A stretch of 64,000 bases of DNA, from the NCBI RefSeq assembly GCF_016919405.1, contig NZ_CP070352.1:744001-808000 (forward strand), written 5' to 3'. Numbering within the stretch: position 1 is the first letter of the stretch; each line of letters begins with the position of its first letter. A model generated the notes under the pieces. It saw only the letters and a program-made list of their open reading frames with translations. It searched no databases and was not told the origin of the DNA. Of this stretch, positions 52,136 to 60,635 are shown in pieces. The position numbers and the translations under genes were made by a program. This stretch comes from Ensifer sp. PDNC004 (lineage in GTDB: Bacteria > Pseudomonadota > Alphaproteobacteria > Rhizobiales > Rhizobiaceae).

Positions 52136-55100
52136 CTACTCTGCCGCCACGGCTGCGGGATAGGCTACGGTCTTTGCGTCCTCGGCCTCGAGGCTTTCCG
52201 CCGTCTCAGGCTCGGCGGAACGCTTCTTCGGTTCGCGCCCGAAGAAGAGGGCATAGCCGGCCGGAAGAACCAGGATCGTCAGCACGGTCGCAACCAGAAT
52301 GCCGCCCATCATGGCGTAGGCGAGCGGCCCCCAGAAGACACCGCGCGAGATCGGGATCAGCGCCAGCACTGCCGTCAACGCCGTGAGCGTGATCGGACGG
52401 AAGCGCCGCACGGCCGACCCAACGATCGCCTCGGCACGGTCCATGCCCGCCGCGATATCCTGGTCGATCTGGTCGACGAGGATGATCGAGTTGCGCATGA
52501 TGATGCCGAGCAGCGCGATGACCCCGAGGATCGCGACGAAGCCGAAGGGCGCGCCGCTGATCAGAAGGGCGGCCGCGGCACCGATGATGCCGAGGGGACC
52601 GGTCGCGAGAACCAGCATCGCCTTGCCGAAATGCTGCAGCTGGATCATCAACAGGATGACGATGACGCCGAGCATAATCGGCGCCTTGGCGGCGATCGAC
52701 GCCTGGCTCTCGGCCGAATCCTCGGCACCGCCCTGGATGGCGATCGAGTAGCCGGCAGGCAGGCTGTCGCGCAACGGCTGCATCTCACCGAACATTTTCA
52801 TCGCCACGTCGTTCGGCTGCACGCCGTCCGGCAGCGTGCCGCGCACGGTAATCGTCGGCAGGCGATCGCGCCGCCATTCGATGCCCTGTTCGAGCACCGG
52901 CACGACCTTGGCCACCTGCGAGAGCGGTACGAAGCCGCCAAAGTCGGTCGGGATGTAGATGGAGTCGACCGAGCTCAGGAGTTTACGGCTGTCCGCCGGC
53001 TCGCGGGCGACGATCGCCACCGTCTCCTCGCCGTCGCGGAAATTGTCGAGCGGCGCACCGGTGACGCTCGCCTGCAGCATCTGGCGGATGCGCTGCGAGG
53101 TGACGCCGAGCGCGCGGGCGCGGTCCTGGTCGATCACCAGTTTCATGCCCGGCACCGGCTCCAACCAGTCGTCATGCACGGCGCCAAGCTGAGGGTTCTC
53201 GTGGAACTTCGCCTTGACGCGATCGGCGATGCGCCTCACCTCTTCCCGGTCCGGTCCCATGATGCGCATCTGCACCGGCCAGCCGGTCGGGGGCCCCAGG
53301 AACAGGCGATCGACCTTGGCGCGGATCGACGGGAAATCGGCGGCTAGAATTCCGCGCATCTTGGCGATCAGCCGTTCGCGCGCCGGCTCGTCCTTCGCCA
53401 TCACGAGAAGCTGGGCGAAGTTCGGATTGCGAAGCTGCTGGTCGAGCGGCAGGAAGAAGCGCGGCGCACCCTCGCCGATATAGGTGGCGATGAAGCGCTT
53501 GTCCTCGTCGTCCATCATGCGGGCTTCGAGTGCCTTGGCCTGTTTCTCGACTTCCTTGATGCTGGTGCCCTCGGGCAGCCAGAGGTCGACGAGGATTTCC
53601 GGCCGTGACGATTGCGGGAAGAAGTTCTTCGGAATGAACTGGAAGGCCCAGAGGCTGACGAAGAAGATGACGAGCGTCGTCGACAGCACGATGATGCGAT
53701 GGCGCACGGCCCACGTCACCGTCGTGCGAAGATGGCGATAGAAGCGCGTGTCGAAGACGTCGTGATGGTTGCCCGCGTGGCTGCGCTGCTTCAGGAGCAT
53801 GTTGCCGAGCCAGGGGGTGAAATAGACGGCGACGAACCAGGAAACGACGAGCGCGATGCCGACCACGTAGAACAGCGAGCGCACATATTCCCCGGCGGTC
53901 GAGGCGGCAAAGCCGACAGGAATGAAGCCGGCCGTGGTGATCAGCGTGCCCGTCAGCATCGGGAAGGCGGTGGAGGTATAGGCGAAGCTCGCAGCTTCGA
54001 CCTTCACCAAGCCCTCTTCCAGTTTTCGCTCCATCATTTCGACCACGATCATGGCGTCGTCGACCAAAAGCCCGAGCGCAATGATCAAGGCGCCGAGCGA
54101 GATGCGCTGCAGGTCGATACCGAGCTCGTACATGATGGCGAAGGTCGCGGCCAGAACGAGCGGGATGGTGATCGCGATCACCAGGCCCGAACGCCAGCCG
54201 ATCGAAAGGAACGACACGACCAGCACGATCGCCAGCGCCTCGCCGAGCGCCTTCATGAATTCACCGACGGCTTCCTTGACCACTTCGGGCTGGTTGGAGA
54301 CCTGGTCGACCTTGACGCCATAGGGCAGCGACGCCTCGAAGCGCTCATAGGTCGCCTCCACCGCGTTACCGACATCGGTCACCTTGAAGCCCTTGGCCAT
54401 GACGACGCCGATCTGCACGCTGTCTTGGCCGTTGAAGCGGAACTTGCGCGAATAGGGATCTTCAAGACCGGAACTGACCGTGGCGATGTCGCCAAGCCGG
54501 GTGATCTGGCCGCCGGCGCGAAGCCTCAGGTTCTTCAGGTCCTCCACCTTGTCGAGACTGCCTTCGACCGAGATGCGCACCGAGCGCGTGCCGGTATCGA
54601 CCGCACCCGCCGGATCGATGTTGTTCTGGCCGGCAATCGTGCTGCGCAAATCGTTGAGCGTCAGCCCGCGCTCGGCCAGCGCATTGGACGAGACGTCGAT
54701 ATAGATCTTCTCCGGCTGGTCGCCGATGATGACGGCCTTCTCGACGCCGGGCGTCGTCAAAAGCATGTCGCGCGCCTGGATGGCGAACTTCTTCAGCTCC
54801 GGATAGCTGTAACCTTCGCCGCTCAGCGAATGCAGCGTGATGAAGGTGTCGCCAAACTCGTCGTTGAAATAGGGACCGAGCAATCCTTCGGGCAGCTCGT
54901 TGGCGATGTCGCCGACCTTCTTGCGGACCTGATAGAAGGCGTCCGCCACCTGCTGCGCGTTGGTATCGCCTTCGACCTGCAACGTGATGATCGCGCTGCC
55001 GGCACGCGTATAAGAGCGCACGAAATCGAGATGCGGCGTTTCCTGCAGCTTGCGCTCGATCTTGTTGACGACCTGGTCCTGCATCTCCTCGATCGAGGCG

Positions 55101-55291
55101 CCCGGCCAGAAGGCCTGCACGACCATGACGCGGAAGGTGAAGTCCGGGTCTTCCTTCTGCCCCATGCGCATCAGGCCGAAGACGCCGGCAAGGATGATGA
55201 GGCCGAACAGGAAACGCGCCATGCTTGGATGCGCGATCGCCCAGCGCGAAAGGTTGAAGGGCCGCTTTTCGTCGGAAGAGGAGGTGGTCAT
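52136..55291 (-). CDS. RND efflux transporter, inner-membrane subunit
   Basis: This 1,051-residue pump protein has the complete duplicated RND plan: a first helix near residue 25, a large periplasmic loop, six helices, a second loop, then six helices. The proton-relay aspartates are in ALGLLVDDAMIVVEMMERK. The TM10 region shows IALLGIIMRNSIILVDQID, with an asparagine in place of the usual lysine-asparagine pair of AcrB, a pattern seen in the efflux group that includes MdtB/VexF-like and TriC-like pumps. It follows its adaptor gene by 26 bases. The substrate is unknown. Confidence 0.93.
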   Translation of the reverse strand: MTTSSSDEKRPFNLSRWAIAHPSMARFLFGLIILAGVFGLMRMGQKEDPDFTFRVMVVQAFWPGASIEEMQDQVVNKIERKLQETPHLDFVRSYTRAGSAIITLQVEGDTNAQQVADAFYQVRKKVGDIANELPEGLLGPYFNDEFGDTFITLHSLSGEGYSYPELKKFAIQARDMLLTTPGVEKAVIIGDQPEKIYIDVSSNALAERGLTLNDLRSTIAGQNNIDPAGAVDTGTRSVRISVEGSLDKVEDLKNLRLRAGGQITRLGDIATVSSGLEDPYSRKFRFNGQDSVQIGVVMAKGFKVTDVGNAVEATYERFEASLPYGVKVDQVSNQPEVVKEAVGEFMKALGEALAIVLVVSFLSIGWRSGLVIAITIPLVLAATFAIMYELGIDLQRISLGALIIALGLLVDDAMIVVEMMERKLEEGLVKVEAASFAYTSTAFPMLTGTLITTAGFIPVGFAASTAGEYVRSLFYVVGIALVVSWFVAVYFTPWLGNMLLKQRSHAGNHHDVFDTRFYRHLRTTVTWAVRHRIIVLSTTLVIFFVSLWAFQFIPKNFFPQSSRPEILVDLWLPEGTSIKEVEKQAKALEARMMDDEDKRFIATYIGEGAPRFFLPLDQQLRNPNFAQLLVMAKDEPARERLIAKMRGILAADFPSIRAKVDRLFLGPPTGWPVQMRIMGPDREEVRRIADRVKAKFHENPQLGAVHDDWLEPVPGMKLVIDQDRARALGVTSQRIRQMLQASVTGAPLDNFRDGEETVAIVAREPADSRKLLSSVDSIYIPTDFGGFVPLSQVAKVVPVLEQGIEWRRDRLPTITVRGTLPDGVQPNDVAMKMFGEMQPLRDSLPAGYSIAIQGGAEDSAESQASIAAKAPIMLGVIVILLMIQLQHFGKAMLVLATGPLGIIGAAAALLISGAPFGFVAILGVIALLGIIMRNSIILVDQIDQDIAAGMDRAEAIVGSAVRRFRPITLTALTAVLALIPISRGVFWGPLAYAMMGGILVATVLTILVLPAGYALFFGREPKKRSAEPETAESLEAEDAKTVAYPAAVAAE

Positions 55292-55317
55292 CGGCTCGGT
55301 TCCGCGGTTTTCGGGTG

Positions 55318-56469
55318 TCAGCGCAGGAGGGGGACTTCGACCTGGGCCGAAGCGGAGTGCTGCATTGTCGCGTTCGAGATCGTCACCTTGAGATCGTCGG
55401 CCATGAACTGCGTCCCGGCGGCGACGACGAGATCGCCAACCGCAAGCCCGTCGGTGACGCGCACGCCGTCGGTGGTGAAGTCGGAGAGCGTGACCGGGCG
55501 GCTGCGGACGGTTTCCGTACCGCGGTCGACAACCCAGACGATGGTGTAGCCGTCCTTCTGGGCAAGCGCGCTCAAGGGAACCGAGACATAAGGCTTGCCG
55601 CTGCCGGCCGATGCCTCGACGGTGGCGGTCATGCCAAGCAGCACCCGCGGATCGTTCGGCAGGCTCACCCGCACGGAAAAGGTCCGCGACTGCTGGTCGG
55701 CGCTACCCGCCACCTCGCGCACCGTGCCATCCAGCGACAGGCCGGTGTCGGACCAGAGCCCGACCTTCACCGGAAGACCGGTCTTGAAATTGGCGATCTC
55801 CGTCTCGGGCACGGCGACCTGCACTTCCTTTTCGCCCTCGACGGCGACGGTGGCGACAGGCGTGCCCGAGCCGACGACCTGGCCGACATCGGCATTGATC
55901 GTGGTGACGATGCCCGGTCGGTCGGAGACGAGGTTCGTATAGGTCACCTGGTTCTCCGCCTGCGACAGCGCCGACTTCGCCGCGTCGCGCGTCGCCACAG
56001 CCTGATTGTAGCTCAGCACCGACTGATCGAACTGGGCCTGCGAGGCAAACTTCCGGGCGAGCAGCTGCTCGGCACGGTCGCGCACCAGCTTGACCGTCTC
56101 GACCTGGCGCTCGGCCGCTTCCAGATTGGCCGAGGCACTGCGCACGGCAAGTTCGTAGTCGGTAGCGTCGATACGGGCGAGCAGATCGCCGACCTTGACG
56201 CGGTCGCCGACATTGACGACCCGCTCGACGATCTTGCCGCTGACGCGGAAGCCGAGGTTCATTTCGGTCCGCGCCCGAACCGAGCCGGAGTAGCTGAGCT
56301 GGCGGGCCGTGTCAGCCTCGGCGATCTCGACGACCTTGACCGGGCGCACAACAGCAGTGGCTTCGGTCTTTTCCTGCGAGCAGCCGGCAATGGCCGCCGT
56401 GAGCGTCGTAAGGAGTGCAGCAGTGGCAAAGAATGAAATACGGCGGCGAAATTCTAAGGGCTTAAACAT
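55318..56469 (-). CDS. RND efflux periplasmic adaptor lipoprotein
   Basis: This 383-residue adaptor has a lipoprotein signal peptide with the lipobox AIAGC (cysteine near residue 30). The lipoyl halves (RTEMNLGFRVSGKIVERVVNVGDRVKVGDLLARID and a later SDRPGIVTTINADVGQVV) flank a short helical hairpin, then beta-barrel and membrane-proximal domains follow. It joins the RND pump to an outer-membrane channel, which is not encoded here. It lies between the TetR gene and the pump gene, all co-oriented. Confidence 0.93.
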   Translation of the reverse strand: MFKPLEFRRRISFFATAALLTTLTAAIAGCSQEKTEATAVVRPVKVVEIAEADTARQLSYSGSVRARTEMNLGFRVSGKIVERVVNVGDRVKVGDLLARIDATDYELAVRSASANLEAAERQVETVKLVRDRAEQLLARKFASQAQFDQSVLSYNQAVATRDAAKSALSQAENQVTYTNLVSDRPGIVTTINADVGQVVGSGTPVATVAVEGEKEVQVAVPETEIANFKTGLPVKVGLWSDTGLSLDGTVREVAGSADQQSRTFSVRVSLPNDPRVLLGMTATVEASAGSGKPYVSVPLSALAQKDGYTIVWVVDRGTETVRSRPVTLSDFTTDGVRVTDGLAVGDLVVAAGTQFMADDLKVTISNATMQHSASAQVEVPLLR

Positions 56470-56525
56470 GTTCGCACTCCCAAAACAGGTTGGCGCAGGC
56501 AGAAGTCGCGCCGGAAATATTTCTG

Positions 56526-57128
56526 CTAAACTTTCAATGCGTTAATCGCGAACTCGACCAACTCTTCGGGGCTTGCACGGTTCGATTTACTCAGACACTG
56601 GGCGACCATTTGCGGGTGACAGAGCGTGACGGTCGCAGCCCCGAAACAGCGGGACGCGGCATCGGCGTCCTGGTCGCGGAACTCGCCCGCGGCAATGCCT
56701 TCGCGGATGACGTCGGCGAGAAGCGCGTCGATCCGGTCGATATGCTTGTCGATGACGTGCCATTCGCGCTCGATGGCAACGATCACCATCTCGTGCACCT
56801 TGGTATCGTCGAGCATGAGCTCCACCGTCATGCGGTGCTGGGCATGGACGTAGCGGCGCAGGCGCTCGCTGGCGGTGAGCGGCAATTGGCAGATTTCCTG
56901 CGCCTGCTGGTAGCTTGCTGCGAGCATCCGCGCGCAAAGCGCCTGGTGGATCTCAGCCTTCGATGCAAAGAAGCGGTAGATGTTTGCCGGCGACATGCCG
57001 AGCTCGCGGGCGATGTCGGCCACGTTGGTCTTGCTGTAGCCGAAATGCCGGAACAGGCCCTCCGCCGCATCGAGGATGCGCGTGATGTTGTCCTGCCGTG
57101 TCTGGTCGACGACGATATCGTTGCTCAC
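56526..57128 (-). CDS. TetR-family regulator of the RND efflux operon
   Basis: This 200-residue repressor-type protein has the TetR helix-turn-helix at about residues 28-60 (TNVADIARELGMSPANIYRFFASKAEI) and a helical ligand domain. No ATG is available at the family start, so GTG at 57128 is taken; it begins SNDIVVDQTRQDN. Only 13 bases separate this start from a perfect 50-base inverted repeat, the obvious operator. The adaptor and pump genes follow in the same direction, so the protein probably represses its own operon and responds to the pump's substrates. Confidence 0.88.
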   Translation of the reverse strand: MSNDIVVDQTRQDNITRILDAAEGLFRHFGYSKTNVADIARELGMSPANIYRFFASKAEIHQALCARMLAASYQQAQEICQLPLTASERLRRYVHAQHRMTVELMLDDTKVHEMVIVAIEREWHVIDKHIDRIDALLADVIREGIAAGEFRDQDADAASRCFGAATVTLCHPQMVAQCLSKSNRASPEELVEFAINALKV

Positions 57129-57141
57129 CGGATCGCTGGCC

Positions 57142-57191
57142 TTTCGATTTACGACTGACGAATTTTGTATTTCGTCAGTCGTAAATCGAAA
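57142..57191. promoter_or_regulatory. Perfect 21-bp inverted repeat, probable TetR operator
   Basis: The arms 57142-57162 and 57171-57191 are exact reverse complements over 21 bases (core ACGACTGACGAA) with an 8-base spacer TTTTGTAT. It lies directly upstream of the TetR start. Its length is enough for two dimers on one site, as for QacR-type binding. In RNA it would also form a very stable hairpin. Confidence 0.75.
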
Positions 57192-57313
57192 CGAGGTGTG
57201 CGTCAATGGCACAGGCCGGGCAACGCGATCACGTTTGAAGACCAGAATGGCCGGCGCCGGACCGCCGGAAGCCTCCACGATGCAGACCACGCTTGATGCA
57301 ACCCCGGCGGCCG

Positions 57314-57342
57314 TTGACTCGACACGCTATGGTGGTTACTGG
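57314..57342 (+). promoter_or_regulatory. Candidate promoter of the DUF808 gene
   Basis: TTGACT (57314-57319) and TACTGG (57337-57342) are separated by 17 bases, with the start codon 48 bases downstream. The -35 is strong and the -10 weak. Confidence 0.4.
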
Positions 57343-57390
57343 CGACTTAACCGCCGCTTTTCGGATTTCTCTCAAAGGGTTCAGCCATCA

Positions 57391-58368
57391 ATGGCCACAG
57401 GTCTCATCGCCCTCCTCGACGATATCACCGCGATCGCCAAGATGGCTGCCGCCTCGCTCGACGACGTCGCCGCCCAGACGGTGAAGGCCAGCACCAAGGC
57501 TGCGGGCGTGGTGATCGACGACGCGGCGGTGACGCCACGCTATGTCGTCGGCCTGACGCCGGAGCGGGAGCTGCCGATCATCGCGCGGATCGCCTTCGGC
57601 TCGCTCAAGAACAAGCTGCTCTTCCTTCTGCCCGGAGCCCTTCTTCTCGGCTACTTCGCCCCCTGGGCAATCACGCCGCTGCTCATGGTCGGCGGCATCT
57701 ATCTCTGCTACGAGGGCGCCGAGAAGCTCTACGGCGCGCTCTTCCCCCATGCCGCCCATGCGCATGAGGAAGCCGTGCTCGGCGCAACCAGCGATCCGGC
57801 AGCACTTGAAAACGAGAAGGTTGCCGGCGCCATCCGCACCGACTTCATTCTTTCCGCCGAGATCATGGCGTTGACGCTCTCGACCGTTGCCGACGCCAGC
57901 ATCTACATGCAGGGCGCGGTTCTGGCCGGCGTCGGCATCCTCATCACGCTCGCCGTCTACGGAGCGGTCGCTCTGATCGTGAAGGCCGACGACGCCGGCG
58001 TCGCGCTTGCCAAGAACCCCGTCTCGCTCCTGCGCCCGCTCGGCCGCGGGCTCGTGCTCGGCATGCCGGTCTTCCTCAAGCTGCTCGCTGCCATCGGCAC
58101 GGCCGCCATGCTCTGGGTCGGCGGCAGCATCCTCGTGCACGGCATGGCGCAGATGGGCCAGGCCGGTCCGGAACATTTGATCCACGACATCTCCGAGCAC
58201 GTCGCCCTGGCGCTTCAGGTCGCCCCCGGCCTCGTCGGCTGGCTTGCAACCTCGGCGCAGCAGGCCCTGCTCGCCATCGTCGTCGGCGCCGCGACCATCG
58301 TCGTCATGGGCAACGTCGTCGCGCCGATCTGGAGCCGGCTGCGACCAGTGCGGGATCAGCGCGGCTGA
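57391..58368 (+). CDS. DUF808 family inner-membrane protein (YedI-like)
   Basis: This 325-residue protein begins with the family signature MATGLIALLDDITAIAKMA and continues with DDVAAQTVKASTKAAGVVIDD. About seven hydrophobic helices follow, with the conserved PRYVVGL and AGAIRTDFILSAEIMAL-like blocks (here VAGAIRTDFILSAEIMA). The function of the family is unknown. The ATG at 57391 matches the family start. It is 45 bases upstream of speD and co-oriented, so it may belong to the same transcript, but this gene is also common elsewhere without that neighbour. Confidence 0.88.
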   Translation: MATGLIALLDDITAIAKMAAASLDDVAAQTVKASTKAAGVVIDDAAVTPRYVVGLTPERELPIIARIAFGSLKNKLLFLLPGALLLGYFAPWAITPLLMVGGIYLCYEGAEKLYGALFPHAAHAHEEAVLGATSDPAALENEKVAGAIRTDFILSAEIMALTLSTVADASIYMQGAVLAGVGILITLAVYGAVALIVKADDAGVALAKNPVSLLRPLGRGLVLGMPVFLKLLAAIGTAAMLWVGGSILVHGMAQMGQAGPEHLIHDISEHVALALQVAPGLVGWLATSAQQALLAIVVGAATIVVMGNVVAPIWSRLRPVRDQRG

Positions 58369-58413
58369 AATCATCGGCTTGATAGCGCTCCCCCCGCCTG
58401 AAGGGCCAAACGC

Positions 58414-58809
58414 ATGGCTAAAGACAACAGCGGATACCGCCCCGCAGGAACGCACCTGCTGCTCGATTTCTGGGGGGCGACCGGGCTCGATGACGCCGTC
58501 GGCATCGACCAGGCCCTGCGGGAGGCTGCCGACGCCTGCGGCGCGACACTGCTTGACGTGCGCTTGCACGAGTTCGGCGGCGAGGGCGGCGTGACGGGCG
58601 TCGCCTTGCTCGCGGAATCGCATATCAGCGTCCACACCTGGCCGGAGACCGGATATGCGGCGCTCGACGTTTTCGTGTGCGGCGGCTGCGATCCGAGGGA
58701 TGCCATCGCCCCGCTCAAGCGACGTTTCAACCCGACGGATATCAAGATCACCGCGGTCGCCAGAGGTTCCGAGCCACTTCTTTCAGCCGAGAGTTGCATC
58801 GCATCTTGA
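58414..58809 (+). CDS. speD: S-adenosylmethionine decarboxylase proenzyme, bacterial class
   Basis: This 131-residue proenzyme provides decarboxylated SAM, the aminopropyl donor for spermidine-type synthesis. Self-cleavage between Glu68 and Ser69 in LLAESHISVHTWPE makes the pyruvoyl cofactor from Ser69. His74 and Cys89 (in DVFVCGGCDP) are the expected processing and proton-donor residues. AAGGG lies nine bases before the ATG. It starts a five-gene run with a DUF350 protein and ends with a membrane-anchored spermidine-synthase-like enzyme. Confidence 0.94.
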   Translation: MAKDNSGYRPAGTHLLLDFWGATGLDDAVGIDQALREAADACGATLLDVRLHEFGGEGGVTGVALLAESHISVHTWPETGYAALDVFVCGGCDPRDAIAPLKRRFNPTDIKITAVARGSEPLLSAESCIAS

Positions 58810-58875
58810 ACGACGACGCGAAGCCGCATAAGCCTCTCCCAGCATTTTCACAGCCTACGATCTAACGGGCCTTCC

Positions 58876-59727
58876 ATGGACTTCAGGAACTTCGTTTTCG
58901 ACGATGTCGCGCGCGCGCCGGCATTCGTCCTCCTCTATCTCGTTCTGTTCCTGCTTTCGAAATGGCTGAAGGGTATGCTCCGGCCCTATGACATCGATCA
59001 CGAGCTGGCTTCGAAGGACAACCAGGCGATCGCGATCGCGACCAGCGGCTACTATCTCGCGACAGCCATCATCTATTGCGCTGCACTCGTCGGTCCTTCA
59101 AACGGTCTGACGCAGGACCTGCTTTCCGTCGGCGGCTATGCATTGCTCGGCCTTGTCATGCTGAACCTCAGCGGCTGGATCGTCGATGCGGCGATCCTGC
59201 GAAAGTTCAGCGACACCGAACAGCTCGTCCACGAGAAGAACACCGGCGTCGGAGCGGTCCATTTCGGCGTCTACTTTGCCACCGGCCTGATTGCGGCGGG
59301 CGCGATATCGGGCGAAGGCGGTGGCGTTGTATCCGCCGTCGTCTTCTTCGTGCTCGGGCAGGTTTCCCTGTTCGTCTTCGCCTTTGTCTACGAGAAGCTT
59401 TCGCCCTACGACATCCACGACGAACTGCTGCGCAAGAATTCCGCAGCGGGCGTCGCCTTTTGCGGCCACGTGATCGCGCTCGCGATCATCGTGATGAACG
59501 CCTCGGCCGGCAACTTCAGCGACTGGAAGAGCGACCTGCTGCAATTCGCGACCGCGAACCTGATCGCCTTCATCTTCCTGCCGGTCATCCGCGTGGCGAT
59601 CGACCGGTCGATCATCCCTGGCCAGTCGCTGGCGCGGGAAATCCGCGACGATGGCAATATCGGCGCCGGCATCCTCGAGGCGTCCAGCGCCATCGCGTTC
59701 GCCACCGTTCTCGCATTTCTGTTGTAG
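58876..59727 (+). CDS. DUF350 integral membrane protein with internal duplication
   Basis: This 283-residue protein has about eight helices in two homologous halves. The repeat is visible: LRPYDIDHELASKDNQAIAIA near residue 35 and LSPYDIHDELLRKNSAAGVAF near residue 175; each half then ends in a helix with a GVGA/NIGAG-type glycine motif. Single DUF350 units are about 130 residues, as in E. coli YjfL. Known DUF350 genes are often linked to SAM decarboxylase, spermidine-synthase-like and PspA genes. It lies between speD and a coupled membrane protein gene. The molecular role is unknown. Confidence 0.88.
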   Translation: MDFRNFVFDDVARAPAFVLLYLVLFLLSKWLKGMLRPYDIDHELASKDNQAIAIATSGYYLATAIIYCAALVGPSNGLTQDLLSVGGYALLGLVMLNLSGWIVDAAILRKFSDTEQLVHEKNTGVGAVHFGVYFATGLIAAGAISGEGGGVVSAVVFFVLGQVSLFVFAFVYEKLSPYDIHDELLRKNSAAGVAFCGHVIALAIIVMNASAGNFSDWKSDLLQFATANLIAFIFLPVIRVAIDRSIIPGQSLAREIRDDGNIGAGILEASSAIAFATVLAFLL

Positions 59728-59739
59728 GCGGGCGCAAGC

Positions 59740-60402
59740 GTGGCAGATGCGTATCGCAAACAAACCACCGGCAGCGGGCCGACCATCGCGGTCGGGCTCG
59801 ATTACGGCCGGATCGCATCGGTTTACATATGCTTCGGCCTATTGAGCCTGTTCACCGCCTGGGTCTTCAGCTGGGAATCGCAGAAGATCTTCACCGGCCC
59901 GGCAAGGATGGCGGCGAGCTCGCCGGCGGCGGTCGAAGCGGACGAAGCGGGCGAACGCGTGCCGACGCAAAATTATGAGCTGATCGGCCCCTTCATGGTC
60001 ACGCGCGCCAACCAGGTCTTCCGGGTTCAAGTGACGGCCGATGTCCAGGTGAACAGGTGGTCTTTCGTCGAAGTGGAACTGCTCGATGCCGAAAAGGACT
60101 ACATGCTGTCCTTCGGCCAGGAGCTTTGGCATGAAATCGGAGCCGACAGCGATGGCCCTTGGGAGGAGGCCGACGAAATCTATGAAATGAAGCTCACAAT
60201 TCCGCAGCCGGGCGCATACTACCTGAACGTCAAGGCACAGGGCCCCGTCCGCGCCAACGTCATCAGGGTGGCTATCAGCCGAAGCTATGGCAGCAGCATC
60301 CCACACCTGATCTTCGGCATCCTCACGCTCTCGATCGGTCTCCTGGTCAACGAAATCGTCAACCGAACGATTATTCGGCTGGCAACGAGGTTCCGCTCAT
60401 GA
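59740..60402 (+). CDS. Uncharacterised protein with two membrane helices and a periplasmic beta domain
   Basis: This 220-residue protein starts at a GTG 12 bases after the DUF350 stop. A cytoplasmic segment of about 25 residues is followed by a helix (IASVYICFGLLSLFTAWVFSW), a periplasmic domain of about 140 residues with alternating beta-strand pattern (FRVQVTADVQVNRWSFVEVE, and GADSDGPWEEAD, then PQPGAYYLNVKAQGP), and a C-terminal helix (PHLIFGILTLSIGLLVNEIV). The middle part resembles the C-terminal domain I recall from DUF4178-linked proteins of SpeD-DUF350 loci, a point that needs a profile search. It overlaps the next gene by four bases. Confidence 0.8.
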   Translation: MADAYRKQTTGSGPTIAVGLDYGRIASVYICFGLLSLFTAWVFSWESQKIFTGPARMAASSPAAVEADEAGERVPTQNYELIGPFMVTRANQVFRVQVTADVQVNRWSFVEVELLDAEKDYMLSFGQELWHEIGADSDGPWEEADEIYEMKLTIPQPGAYYLNVKAQGPVRANVIRVAISRSYGSSIPHLIFGILTLSIGLLVNEIVNRTIIRLATRFRS

Positions 60403-60635
60403 CGAACGAGACCAGACGCGTGGTATATGTCACGGCGACGATCCTGGGCGCGATCTACATCGCCCTCTTCTATTTCGCTCTCGACGGCTATGGCTATTCC
60501 GGCCACGGCGGCTCTAGTTCCGGCTCATCGCGCTGGTACTGGGGCGGCCCTGAAACCTACCACGAGCCAAGCAATCGCGCCGGCAGCCTCGACGGAACCA
60601 ACCGGCTGGGCGGCGGTCCGGAAAGCGGCAAGTGA
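60399..60635 (+). CDS. Small single-helix membrane protein with Gly/Ser-rich tail
   Basis: This 78-residue protein has a short cytoplasmic start (MTNETRR), one helix (about residues 9-28) and a Gly/Ser/Tyr-rich tail (GYGYSGHGGSSSGSSRWYWGG) that would lie in the periplasm. Its start overlaps the preceding stop by four bases and its stop overlaps the next GTG start by four bases. That tight coupling on both sides is the main evidence that it is real. I recognise no family. Confidence 0.72.
   Translation: MTNETRRVVYVTATILGAIYIALFYFALDGYGYSGHGGSSSGSSRWYWGGPETYHEPSNRAGSLDGTNRLGGGPESGK

Noticed and set aside
53612..55549. Plus-strand open frame (645 codons) opposite the second RND pump
   Set aside because: Shadow frame, very rich in Asp, Glu, Arg and His, spanning the junction of two real minus-strand genes.
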